This document shows positions 1-10,792 of a DNA stretch of 64,000 nt, in pieces. The position numbers and the translations under genes were made by a program. The notes under the pieces were generated by a model, which was not told where the DNA came from, searched no databases, and was given only the letters and a program-made list of their open reading frames with translations. This stretch comes from Ananas comosus. Taxonomy: Eukaryota > Streptophyta > Magnoliopsida > Poales > Bromeliaceae. The stretch covers positions 7,986,432 to 8,050,431 of the forward strand of contig NC_033639.1 in assembly GCF_001540865.1 (NCBI RefSeq), in the 5' to 3' direction. Position 1 is the stretch's first letter. Every line of letters begins with the position of its first letter.

Positions 1-97
1 ATATATAATATATAATATATATTATATATATAATGCTATATATATATACATGTATATATATACTATATGTAATATATATACATATGTATATATATAC

Positions 98-162
<65 letters not shown>

Positions 163-176
163 CATATATATATAGT
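1..176. repeat. TA/TG-rich microsatellite at window edge
   Basis: Almost pure alternating TA with interspersed TG/CA steps. The reading frame through it encodes only Tyr/Ile repeats and is not a gene. A MITE-like sequence begins at its right end. Confidence 0.9.
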
Positions 177-330
177 GTAGAGCTACTATGCTATCAGAAG
201 CATAAAGGGATTAGTGCTTTCGATTTTTTAGCCCTTGGATCAAGGATGGTACGGTTACGATGATAATGGTCCTCCTTAGAGTTGAGTGGTCCCCCTGGGG
301 TTGAGTGGTTCCCACTGGATAATAATATTA
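173..330. mobile_element. Truncated MITE, family with CTACTATGCTATC terminus
   Basis: Starts GTGTAGAGCTACTATGCTAT directly after the TA tract. It shares this end and its internal sequence with the intact copy at 35453-35697. The matching right-hand inverted end is not recognisable, so the copy looks truncated or decayed. Confidence 0.5.
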
Positions 331-661
331 ATCCAATGGTTAAAAATGATCAAAGGACCACAAACATTTGATTTTTATCTGAAGTTTTAAATAGGCATGA
401 ATGGTGGATTCATATGATCTAAAAATAGTAGTATAACTATTTGAACTGGAAAATAAAATGGAACAATTTGATTCTTTAAAAATTAAGCTCAACTTGGAGC
501 GACTACTTTGACTGAAACTTTGTACAACTGCAGGAGCACTAGCCAATACTACAATAAAAAAGAGATGTTATCAAATGTTACAATGGTAAAATTATTGTTA
601 GCTGTATTGTGGTGAAATAGAAGTTTTTTTTTTTTTACAAATGATGAACAAAATATCCTCT

Positions 662-1492
662 TCATCGCGAACAAACGATTTCTAGCTGATGAAAATACAG
701 TACGGTTCTCCATTGATAGAGCTTCGCTTCCGGATTCACCTGCATAGGAGGAAAAAAGATACTTTGAATCGAGTAGAATTAAGTATCCATATAGACTTAA
801 AAAGTATGATAACACATGATAATAATATAGTAGTATACCTTGATATAATCATTTCATTCAGCATCTGCAGCAATTACTACTTGTCATTGATGATCCCAAC
901 TAAACGTCGGATGATTCATGATGCCTTTCACTATTCGATATTCATGTCTGTAATAATACAAGCGATGTTCCAAATGTTCGATTCCATAATTCAACCTTGT
1001 TACTCTATTGAACCTAGCAACTATGTCGCGCCATGAATCTCTTGTAAAGTTTCCGCCATTTCGAGTGTGCACTACCATCAAATCCATAAGTACTTTGTCA
1101 TCCTCTTTTTGCCATATAATTGAAGGCTGAAGAATCATTACAATCTTCCCCCGTCCTAACATTCTGCTTGGCCACTCCCGTCTGTAAGTATAATGCTAGA
1201 TTTTATGCAAAGTTTTCGATAATTGTAGTGAATTATTATTGAAAAAAAAAAGGTCGAAGAGCGAAAATTAGAAAGGGGCATCTATACATACTCCTTTGGA
1301 CCGCGGTCTGGCCTTGCGATGTACTTAAGTTGAAAGACGCATCGGTCATGGATTCCGTAGTCCGAAAGTGATTTAGCTTCCTCCAACATCGAGCCGTTGA
1401 ACCAAAGCGTAACTGTATAACAGTTGTAAATTTTTGTAGATTCAAATCTAGTGTTTGATTTGATATATTTGAATTTAATTGCCGTAATTGAA
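662..1492 (-). pseudogene. Ubiquitin-like / Myb-SANT-like gene relic
   Basis: Three exons read in one consistent phase on the minus strand: about 1492-1292, 1181-839 and 739-662. The first contains WFNGSMLEEAKSLSDYGI, which resembles the C-terminal half of a ubiquitin fold, and ends at a GTATGT donor. The second follows a TTACAG acceptor and carries a Myb/SANT-like domain of the type found in plant Harbinger-related proteins (Trp of IIWQKEDD, SWRDIVARFN, LEHRLYYYRHEYRIVK, FSWD). The third carries the usual tail of that domain (VNPEAKLYQWRT, then YFHQLEIV). The domain is interrupted by TGA at 884-886, where the family usually has Arg, and by TGA just beyond it at 854-856, where it usually has Trp. 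Each is one transition from the expected codon, so the gene is probably dead. The 5' end is not identified. It could be a transposon-derived gene rather than a host gene. Confidence 0.6.
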
Positions 1493-2716
1493 CTGCATAA
1501 GGAGGTCTAAATACAGTTGGGACTACGTCTAAATTGGTCCCAGTTTTAACTGCAGCAGTTGAAGCAAGTAATTTTAAACAAAAGATAAAGTTAACTCCCT
1601 AATCACTTTTAAAATAAAAAATTCTTTTTTCTCATTAGAGGTAATCTTATCATTATCTATAAAAAGTGGTAAAATTTTGAAAATAATGTACGCAATTAAA
1701 CAAATTATTTATATTTGCGGCATTTTCTCTTGCATCCAACTAAATAAGATGAGTACAATTAGAACTATTGTATTTTCAATTGCATATATTTTTAACTACA
1801 CTGTATTTTCAATTACGCATGGTTTCGTTAGAATTGATTGTTTTGATGTAATGCTAATGGAGAGTTCATCGCAGTTCATCTTTAGTCTATGAAATTCTAA
1901 AAGGAGTGAGAAAAGTAAACATAGGGTAAAGTTTAAAATGTTTGTGGATTAAAATAAATTTATGTAAAGGTCCAAAAAATAATGGTACAATTTACTCAGT
2001 TTAAAATAAAAAAAAATATTAATCCAACCAAGATACTTCCCACCATTTACACGATTTTTCATCCTTGAATAATTTTTGCAATGAAATCCTTAATCTTTAA
2101 AACTAATTTCACCGTCAGTCCCTAGCCTCTATCTATTTTTTCACTTTAGTCCCTAACCTCTTCTCACATTGCGCGTCCATCCCGTCGAAATCCGGTCTCA
2201 CCACCCTCTATCCGTCGAGGAATTCTACACTATCACACTTACACTACATCATCAATAACAAACCAATCGTATTCCTTCCTTTCAAACAAAAGTACAATAA
2301 TAATATTTTTTTACAATCATGATGGGACATATACCCCTAAAAGAAAATATTTGATTGGTCTGTTATGCCACGTCACCAATATACCCATTGCATTCTAGAA
2401 TTTTTCCTATCTGCCGCCCTACCTATGATCACCTCGATCTTGTATATGGTGCTTACTGTCGCAAATTTATAAAAATCAGTGCTAAAATTGACTGACTACG
2501 ATCAACTATAACCATAGTCTATATGAGTAGGTAAAGCTTTATTTGATTCGACGTAACATATTTTGCTAAAACTAAAATAAAAAAAAGATGGTAGGAACTT
2601 ATCTGAAATAATAATTTTTTTATTACTAGACTTAAAAAATATTATAATTATAATAATAGTTTTTTAAAAAATTTATTTATAAAACTAATATTATATGGTA
2701 AATAATTCACCTTTTT
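1493..2716. other. Gene-free AT-rich stretch
   Basis: No convincing coding signal on either strand. 2080-2400 has a pyrimidine-rich segment of repeated TCCCTA-type phrases, as seen in plant MITEs, but I could not pair its ends. Confidence 0.4.
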
Positions 2717-2720
2717 TTAA

Positions 2721-3079
2721 AGGGAAAACTTCAAAAACCCCCCCTGTGGTTTCGTGCATTCTCACTTTGCTACCCTGTGGTTTAAAACGTATCAATTTGC
2801 CCCCCTGTGGTTTCGTTTTTATCTTTTTGTTATCAATTTTATTATTATTTTTTTTTAAAATCAGTGACAAAGTTAAAATTAAAGGATACTAAAGTGACTA
2901 TTCGATAAATATAGATGGTTATCTGAAGTTTTTTGTATATAATTTAACGAAATATTAACGAAAAAGCTTCCGAAAAGATAAAAATGAAACCGCAGGGGGG
3001 TAAATTGATACGTTTTAAACCACAGGGTAGCAAAGTGAGAATGCACGAAACCACAGGGGGGGTTTTTGAAGTTTTCCCT
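2721..3079. mobile_element. MITE, AGGGAAAACTTCAAA termini (family B)
   Basis: Long terminal inverted repeats: the left arm (2721-about 2825) is repeated in inverse at about 2970-3079, including CCCTGTGGTTT blocks. Flanked by the 7-bp direct repeat TTTTTAA (2714-2720 and 3080-3086). Degraded relatives lie near 15434, 18069 and 45603. Confidence 0.75.
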
Positions 3080-3086
3080 TTTTTAA

Positions 3087-4304
3087 ATAAGGTAAACTAT
3101 TTATCGTTTTCTCAAAACGTTAAAATTATTTTTATTATTTAATATTATATATCCTATGAGATTTGGCAGTAGAAAAAAAAATATATAAATTTAGTAAAAA
3201 TGCTAAATTATTCACTGTTTAAATTTAGGGATAATTTTACAGATGCCCTTCTAGAAACTGGTAATTTCATCAATATCCTTCTAAAATTGATAATATCACG
3301 AATGTCCTTCAATATGTTAAAAATTATCATAAATGCCCTCCACTAGTTAATATCCGTTAAAGTCCGAAATAGAGTTAAAATTTCAAAAATACCATTTTTA
3401 CCCTTTATCTCTTATCAATAGTAGAAAAACTAATAGATATTTCAAGGCAACTTTTGCAAATCTAAATTTAACTATTTAATATATAAATATTAAATTAACT
3501 TATTAAAAAATGTTAATTATTAAAAAATATATAAAAATTGTATTTTATATATGGTATGCCTTTATATGATTTTAGTTTTGTTTTTGCCTTCGGGTTTCGA
3601 TTCAGTTTTGATTTGGTTGTAGACCAAAATCATAGTTCATTTTTTTGTACCTATGATTAAAACTATCCTTACTCAGCATTGATTAAGCTCAGCATTGATT
3701 ATTCTCACCCATTCAAAATCGAGTTCAGATAAAATTGCGTATTTATATCAATTCAGATTCCTAATTAATATTAGTAATTTGAAATAAATTATAGATTTTA
3801 TTTTTTTTCCTATTTAATCAAAAATAAATCACATAATTATATGCATGCATTTTTTGTCGAATGAAAAAAAAGAGAGTTTTGTTCGAAAGCTTAAATATAT
3901 TGTATTACAGTTTTTTAATGCATTTAATGTAAATAAATTTATTGAGAATAATTTTGGTTAAAAAAAAATTTAAGCTTCCAAGATTAAAGAAAGATCGGAA
4001 AAATCCTCAATATTTATTTTTATTTAAATTTTTATACATAGTTAAAATAAATAGAGCCAATAGATTTGGTGAAATCATAAGAAACTCGATAAAATTCTCA
4101 TTTTTCATACACTAAAATTAGTTAATTTTTTAAAAGACTAAAAGTTAATGGGATGTCAACTAAAAAAAAGTTTAGGGAGCCATTTCAAAATGGCATATAG
4201 TTGAGGGGGTCTTCATATATTTTTATTAAAGAGATAGTTGAGGGTAAATAGATTATTTTAAAAGTTAACCCATCTTTAATCATTTAATAACTATGGTAAA
4301 ACTA
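3087..4304. other. Gene-free AT-rich stretch with possible MITE debris
   Basis: No coding signal. 3220-3420 has phrases such as ATGCCCTTCTAG typical of small plant inverted-repeat elements, but no clear ends or target duplication were found. Confidence 0.35.
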
Positions 4305-4577
4305 AGGGTAAATTGCACTGTTACCCCCTGAACTTTTGGCGTAGTTTCACTTTATCTCTCGAACTCCTAAAATAGACATCTAACCCCCTAAACTCTAATA
4401 TTTCGTTCATGTTACCCCTTCCGTCAGTTTTTCGTCAAGCTTTGTTAACCGGAAACTGACGGAAGGGGTAAAACGAATGAAATATTAGAGTTTAGGATGT
4501 TAGATGTCTATTTTAGGAGTTTGGGGGATTAAGTGAAACTCGCCAAAAGTTCAGGAGGTAGTAATGCAATTTACTCC
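4305..4577. mobile_element. Foldback MITE, copy 1 (family F)
   Basis: About 270 bp forming a near-complete palindrome: GGGTAAATTGCA at the left, TGCAATTTACTC at the right, and CCCCTTCCGTCAGTTT facing AAACTGACGGAAGGGG around a short loop. A second copy at 5683-5957 has the loop in the opposite orientation. Confidence 0.75.
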
Positions 4578-5011
4578 GTAAGGGATTCTTGACTATAAAT
4601 TATTTTATTATAATATGTTACTTATGGATTGACTACTAATCATCAAGTAAGTAATCATACTTGATTTTGAATTTATATATATTTTTTATCCTAAAATAAA
4701 TCATACCATAATTTATCTTACATTTTATTGTAATAAAATAAAAGTGAAAGAAATGAATTAGAGTGGCTTAAAGATAAAAAAAAGAGCGATACTAACTACC
4801 TACGATACTCGAACACTCTACTATCCTGGTGTACTCGCTAATATGATTAATTTACAATAGGTGTCCTCACTCGGATATAGAGATTTTAATTCTCAGTTAA
4901 TTTTCTGTAATACTCGTTTGTCCCTTTTATCTTTAGAAGTATTGTTCTATAAAATACACTTAAATAAAATTTTTTTACTTCATTTCAGCCAATTATAAAT
5001 TTTTAATATAA

Positions 5012-5645
5012 AGGCTAAATTACAGAAAATTCCCTTGTAATAACCCGCTTTTTCATTTTCCCCCCTAACATTTAAAAACCTATACTTTGCCCCCCTGTAA
5101 AATGAAAAATATTCACGGGGGGGTTACGGTGTGTAAAATGACCATTTTGCCCCTCGCCATTGTCGTCTTCTTCCCCATCTTCCTCAGTCGTCCCTTCGTT
5201 CGGCCGCGATTTCCACCTCAATCGGCCGCGATTTCTCTCCATTTCCTTCTCCATCTGCTCTCCTTCTCCTCCTGCACCCTCGCCGCCCTCGATTTCGGCG
5301 ACAGTAGAAGAAAATCGAGGTGGGCGACAGTAGGAGAATGGCAAAAAAAGCGAAGGCGAGGCGGCGAAGGACAGCGAAGGGGATGTGGGTGAGGGCGAGG
5401 CAGTGGAGAACGGCGAGGCGGCGACGAGGTGGCGACCCGGAGGGAGGCGAAGCAATAGGAAGATGGCGGAGGGGTATTTTCGGCATAAAAATATATTTTT
5501 TAACGGAACCCGAACAGAACCCTAACGGTAGGGGGTGAAGTGCACATTTTTTATTTTACAGGGGGGCAAAATGTAGGTTTTTAAATGTCAGGGAGGGAAA
5601 GTAAAAAAGCGGGTTATTACAAGGGAGTTTTCTGTATTTTAGCCT
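5012..5645. mobile_element. TIR element with GC-rich core, copy 1 (family G)
   Basis: Terminal inverted repeats of about 95 bp (5012-5110 and 5547-5645), starting AGGCTAAATTACAGAAAA and ending TTTTCTGTATTTTAGCCT. Flanked by the 7-bp direct repeat AATATAA (5005-5011 and 5646-5652). The 5150-5470 core is strongly GC-rich and open in several frames, but gives only low-complexity Arg/Gly/Pro/Ser protein. No transposase is visible, so it is non-autonomous. Related to 48123-48586. Confidence 0.8.
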
Positions 5646-5682
5646 AATATAAAAATATAAAAAAAAATTTATAGTAAAAATT

Positions 5683-5957
5683 TGGATAAATTATATTGTT
5701 ACCCCCTGAACTTTTAGCGAGTTTCACTTAATCCCCCATACTCCTAAAATAGATATTTAACACCCTAAACTCTAATATTTTATTCATTTTACCCCTTCCG
5801 TCAGTTTCCGGTTAACGGAGCTTGACGGAAAACTGACGGAAGGGATAACATGAACGAAATATTAGAGTTTAGGGGGTTAGATGTCCATTTTAGAAGTTCG
5901 AGAGGTAAAGTGAAACTTCGCCCAAAGTTCAGGGAGTAACAATGCAATTTACTCGTA
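5683..5957. mobile_element. Foldback MITE, copy 2 (family F)
   Basis: Near-palindromic relative of 4305-4577 with the same arms (ACCCCCTGAACTTTT facing AAAGTTCAGGGAGTAAC) but the central loop inverted. The two copies bracket the family G element. Confidence 0.75.
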
Positions 5958-6135
5958 AAGCTAACACAACTAACAGCAGAAATATTGATGATAATTTTCT
6001 GTTTACATGGACATATGTGATATTTTAAACTCTATAGAAGCATTAGAGATATCAATGGGTAGGATTCGGGGCGAATTTTTAAAAATCCGAATCCAAACCC
6101 GACTCCAAACCCGAGACCCGAACCTGAACCCCAAC

Positions 6136-7125
6136 TAAAGGTGTAAAACGAGCCGGGCGGCACGTGCGGGGCCCGGCCCGGCACGGCCTTGGGCCGGACT
6201 ACAGCACGGCACGGGTAATGTAGCACCCGTGCTGGGCCGGCCCGGCCCGAACCTCCGGGTCGTGCTGGGCCGCTCCTCTGGGACCCATCGGCCCGGCATG
6301 GCACGACCCGAAACTGGCCTGGGCCGTTCCAGGCCGAGGGAAGGCGGGCGGCCCGACACGGCACAGCCCATTTGGGCTGGGCCAGCATAGCCCGGACCCC
6401 CAGGGCCCAAGGCAATGCTTTGGGCCTTGGGGCCTGAGCTCCTGGGGAGAAGGGAAGCCCTCCTCCCCAGGAGCTCTCCTCCCAAGGTTAGACCTTGGGA
6501 GGTGAGGCGCCCATGGCGCCTCCCATAGCGCCGCCGCCTGCAGCCCCGGCACCGGCCACCGAGTTCCCCGCGCGACCCCCCGTAGCCCCCGCACCGCCCT
6601 CTGTGGCCTCCGCGCCGCCCCCCGTGGCCCCCGCACCGGCACCCAAGGCCCCGGCCCAAGACCCCACCCCGTTCCCCTTCACCTCCCCGATCTCCTCCTC
6701 CGGCGTCCCCTAACTCCTCCCCGGCCCCCTCCTCCGAGACCCCTCCTCTCCGGAAACCCCCACCTCCCCCGGAAAACCCCGGCGCCGTTGAAATTTATTT
6801 TTTTTCAAAAATAATTAATACAAATTTATTATATTTAAAAAATTAAATATTTACTATATTTATATATTTTTATAAATTTTAAATATTTAATCAAATTAAA
6901 CTAATTTTTTAAAAAAATTTAAAAAATAACTATTTTAGGAGGCCGGCCCGCACGGCCCGTGCCTTCCGGGTCGAAGGGCCGTACCGGGCCTGAAGCCTAC
7001 GCCGCTCAGGCCTAGCCCGGCACGGCCCGAAATAAAATCGCGGCCGGGCCGGGCCAACCAGTAGCCCGTTTCGGCACGAAAAATGTGGGCCGTGCCAGCC
7101 CGGCATGGCCCACATTACACCCCTA
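6136..7125. mobile_element. Non-autonomous hAT-like element
   Basis: Starts TAAAGGTGTAAAACG and ends TTACACCCCTA, with GGCCCGGCACGGCC-type subterminal repeats at both ends. Flanked by an 8-bp near-identical duplication (ACCCCAAC at 6128-6135, ACCCTAAC at 7126-7133). The middle (6380-6790) is GC-rich with hairpins, for example GAGCTCCTGGGGA facing TCCCCAGGAGCTC. Long frames there encode Pro/Ala/Gly/Arg runs and are probably not genes. 6780-6930 is AT-rich filler. Confidence 0.7.
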
Positions 7126-7344
7126 ACCCTAACTCGAATCCAACGGATTTTTAAAATTCCATATCCAACCCCGAACCGACCAAAAATTCATAACCGAACC
7201 AAAAAATTTGAACCCGAAATAATTATTTCTTTTTCAATATTTCAAAATATTATACATTAAATCTTAAAATTTTAAAATATAAATTCAAATATACATCAAT
7301 TATATATATTTATATATATATATTATATATATTATATATGTAAG

Positions 7345-7554
7345 TTGAGCTAGAATACATTCAAAAGCACCAATGAGGTGGTGTTGCTTTTGAGTTTTTA
7401 ACCATTGGATGAGGAATGTAAGGTTGTGATGATTGTGGTAGGTGGTGGTAGGTTGGAATAGTGTTTGATCCAAGGCTATTAGTAATGAAGGAGTAGATCT
7501 AAGGGCTAGAATCTAAAGCACTAATGGAGTAATACTTTTAAAGTATTCTAGCTC

Positions 7555-7556
<2 letters not shown>
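7345..7556. mobile_element. MITE in TA repeats, TTGAGCTAGAATAC termini
   Basis: Perfect 14-bp terminal inverted repeats TTGAGCTAGAATAC / GTATTCTAGCTCAA, embedded in (TA)n on both sides, which hides the target duplication. About 212 bp, with no coding content. Confidence 0.7.
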
Positions 7557-7619
<63 letters not shown>

Positions 7620-7653
7620 ATGCAAAATAAATTCGGGTTCAGGTCGGGTTCTG

Positions 7654-10047
7654 TGTCACGCTCCGGATTATTCGTTTCCCGGGCGCGCCGACAAATCCGC
7701 CGTATACAAAGGAATTTTTTCTGTATACGAAGCGATAGCTGTACCTGTAAATCATACAATACTACAAGCGGTAGTATAGAGCTGCTAGAAGAACCAGTAA
7801 TAAAAATAAATCGAGTTCCATATATATACGCCAAATCCAAGATACAAAACTACTCGCACTGGCAAGTTAAATATATGTATATACATGAACTCCAACAAAA
7901 ACAACTACCTGCTGTAGGGGCACCTCTAGCTCGGCTCGATCCTGATCAGCAACAGTAGTAGCCGAAGACGATGGCTGCAAAAACGGGGTAACAATAGGGC
8001 GTGAGAACTACTGTAAAATAAGTAGTCCTAAGTGGGTACTGCCCTCAACAACATTGGTCAACCCACTAAGTCTACAGAAGGGAGCAAAAGTAGTAATAAA
8101 TGCTGGAGTGAAATCTACAGCTATTATTTATTACACTATCATGCTCTAAGCTGACCTACTGTAGTAATGTCAATTCTGACCCAATCTCTTTAGAGACTGT
8201 AAACATATCCGTCCCAGGGACTGTGAACACACCTTTCCCGCCCAGTTGAGACTATCCAGCTACCTCCACACTATCCAGTCTGTGGAAAGCAAGTCTAACC
8301 GGCATGAACGACACCAACGCGAAAGCACAACGCCCGTCTCCGGAGTGGCACTCGTGGGAGCTACCAAATCGAGTATGCAGCGTATCTCTGTCGAGCTCAA
8401 TCAGGCTCTCTCAAGCCAAAGTCCAAGTAACCAACTCTAACTGGTCTAACAACCAACAGGTCACGTGCCCTCGGCACAATCCGATGCCAAAAGGCGATAT
8501 GAGTCCACCGTCAACCCCGACGGCATCCAACAGTCCGGAACAGCCTGAACGCTACTGTAAAAATACACTCGGTATCTCAGCACGAGTGTAACTGAAAGCT
8601 AAACTACCTGGGGTACCCGTCGCCTCGATACTGCGACGATACAAAATTACAACGGCTCCTAGAGCTAAATCAGGTAGTGTAAACAGGTGACAGGTCCAGA
8701 TCGCCGATTTTCTCCTAAGTCAAATTCTAAGTCCAACATGTATATTTATGGTTTACTAATCATATCCTCAATGCTGATTTCATCTATGATACAATCAACG
8801 AAATTGAGCTACAACATGATTTACAAAAATTGGAAATCATACATGTCGACTAATACTGTGCTTAGGAATAAACCGATGTAACCCACCTTAATTGCTAATC
8901 CTGGTAGCAAAGAAGGTCCTGAACCAATGCTAATCCCTGCTGGATCAACCAAAATCCTCCAAGACCAGTAATCAAGCTATCTCCAAGCTCTACACATTGA
9001 ATTCCATCAATTATCCCAATTTCAGCACTAAAGCTTAATTTAATCCCTATCATAATGTCAAAATTCACCTAATTACCTCCAAATCAGGTGAGGAAGGTCT
9101 CAAATCCAGTGAATAATAATGGAGAATGTGTCTCAAGTCCAAAATCCCACTGCCTACAAAGATAGTATCAAGAAAAGCTCAAAAATCTCATTTTCAGCTC
9201 AATGTCAATAGTAGTCCAGAAAAGCTTCAGCTCAACCAAAATCTACAATTCAGGGCTTCGTGGATTCCTCTGAAAGTCTAGAATCCAGCAAACCAAGTTT
9301 CACCGCGATCCGACCTTCCTACGTCGCGTACGAGCCAAAACACTGGAGGTCGTCGCTGAAAAACTGCATAATCGACACTCCACCACCTTTCGATTGAAAG
9401 ATTGGATGCAATTTGAGGAAATTTGAGGGTTGGAAATGCAAATGTAAGCTTCCCTCAGAGAAAGAGAGGAAAAGAGCTTACCAGGAGTGTCTCCTACCTA
9501 TTTATAGGGTAATCCAATGATCAGATAAGCCTCAGGAACATTGGAAGTTAACATGTAGTTTCTGCAAAAAAACCAAGTTCTAGACGCCCTAAACCAAGTT
9601 CTGGGCGCTCAGAACTTCCAGCCTGCACAAACAGCCCCCATCGGTTCCTCCGCCTGCGGTGTGCTGCACCCTTATCCTGCTTCGGCGGCCCACACCTACC
9701 ACCAGCCACGCGTCAACACGATCGATATTCACGATATAGAATTTCCGGACCCACTTCTAGGCGGCCGAAACATAGAATCCGAATTGGCTTCCAGTTTCAG
9801 TTAAATTCAGCACTCAGTATTGGGCGACCTAAACCATTTCTGGGCGCCCTAAACTTCTAGGCGCCCTAAATCCAGTTCTGGGTGCCCTAAACTAGCAAAA
9901 CTCTAGTTTTGCTTATTTGAGTACGCCGAATTCATTTCTTCATCCATTTCGCGCATAAACGACTCCGACTCAGTCCGACACTCTCCAGAAGTGTCGACTA
10001 GCCACTAATACTGAAGCCAATCCTATCCAAAGCTCAGAAACACTACA
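7654..10047 (-). mobile_element. Solo LTR of an LTR retrotransposon
   Basis: 2,394 bp. Read on the minus strand it begins TGTAGTGTTTCTGAG and ends GGAGCGTGACA, giving the TG...CA ends of an LTR. Flanked by the exact 5-bp duplication TTCTG (7649-7653 and 10048-10052). A TATA box, CCTATAAATAGG on the minus strand at 9497-9508, fits the U3/R boundary. No gag or pol is visible, so it looks like a recombined solo LTR. The length suggests a Ty3-gypsy lineage with long LTRs, but that is inference. Confidence 0.8.
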
Positions 10048-10218
10048 TTCTGATTCGGGTCGAATACAGTCAAAATCTATATCCGAATCCATATCTATCG
10101 AGTTTTTATTTTTGATATCCTTATCCGAATCGATATCCATTTAGCATCAGATATAGCAGCTCTATTCGGATTCGGGTTCGGATAAAATTTCTGATATCCA
10201 TACCTATTGTCATCCCTA

Positions 10219-10558
10219 AGGAGCATCCCTAATATTTTAGACTTTGGGAGGGGTATCTACGAAATTGCCCCTTAAATTTAATTTCACAAATAAAAATTCA
10301 AACGCTTAATTTTATAATTAAAAAATTTTACAGGGTCAATCACGCAAAAACCCTTCACAAAACGCCTCAGCATCTCTCTCTCATCCCACGTGGCAGTACG
10401 CGTTTGGTCAAAGCGGGGAAAAATATAATAATAATATTAAACAAAAAGGAAAAGTATAATAATCAAAAAAAAAATTCCAAGCAGGGAAAAATGTAAAAAT
10501 ATATATAAAAAAATAAAATCCCAATTCCCCAATCACAACACAAAGTCCCCAAAAAGTC

Positions 10559-10560
<2 letters not shown>
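10219..10560. other. Upstream region of the transporter gene
   Basis: AT-rich, with no coding signal. Contains a G-box (CACGTG) at 10387-10392 and TTGGTCA, close to a W-box core, just after it. It probably includes the promoter of the AVT6-type gene. Confidence 0.4.
10387..10392 (+). promoter_or_regulatory. G-box CACGTG upstream of AVT6-like gene
   Basis: A perfect CACGTG within CCCACGTGGCAG, about 170 bp before the (CT)n leader. bZIP/bHLH factors commonly bind this motif. Its use here is inferred from position only. Confidence 0.35.

Positions 10561-10561
<1 letters not shown>

Positions 10562-10596
<35 letters not shown>
10562..10596. repeat. (CT)n tract in transporter leader
   Basis: An uninterrupted CT run of about 35 bases. 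Such pyrimidine tracts are common in plant 5' untranslated leaders. The probable transcribed leader follows. Confidence 0.85.
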
Positions 10597-10598
<2 letters not shown>

Positions 10599-10699
10599 TA
10601 CGCCGTAGATCGATCCCAAAAACTCGAAGAGGAGAGGAGGGTTTTGAGTTTAGATCTCTCCTCCCCAACAAAAAACCAGGTAAATTCTTTTAATTTCAT

Positions 10700-10761
10700 C
10701 CCAAAATTATTCATCAAATACTCGAGAGGAAACTAAAGGGAGATTTTTCGCCAAAAAAAAC

Positions 10762-10792
<31 letters not shown>

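Larger units (their letters stand above)
6053..10218. mobile_element. Composite, nested transposon (outer element)
   Basis: The left end near 6053 (ATCAATGGGTAGGATTCGG) and right end near 10218 (ATATCCATACCTATTGTCAT) are inverted relatives of the common plant repeat end that reads TGACAATGGGTATGGATATCC. The outer sequence is interrupted by a hAT-like element, a MITE and a solo LTR. Removing the LTR and one duplication joins CGGGTTCTG to ATTCGGGTCGAA smoothly, which supports the nesting. The outer element's exact limits and class are inferred. Confidence 0.45.

Noticed and set aside
33..263. Open frame through the (TA)n repeat
   Set aside because: Tyr/Ile repeat product of a microsatellite, with no domain or codon-use support.
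5072..5538. Several overlapping frames of 70-127 codons on both strands
   Set aside because: All lie in the GC-rich core of the family G transposon. The products are low-complexity Arg/Pro/Ser and open on both strands at once, as GC-rich DNA often is.
6032..6713. Frames of up to 174 codons in GC-rich sequence
   Set aside because: They fall inside the hAT-like element and read GGCCCGG/CGGCAC repeats. Pro/Ala/Gly/Arg composition, no recognisable domain.
7620..8881. Frames of 64-112 codons
   Set aside because: They lie antisense to a solo LTR and match no gag or pol domain. LTRs are normally non-coding.
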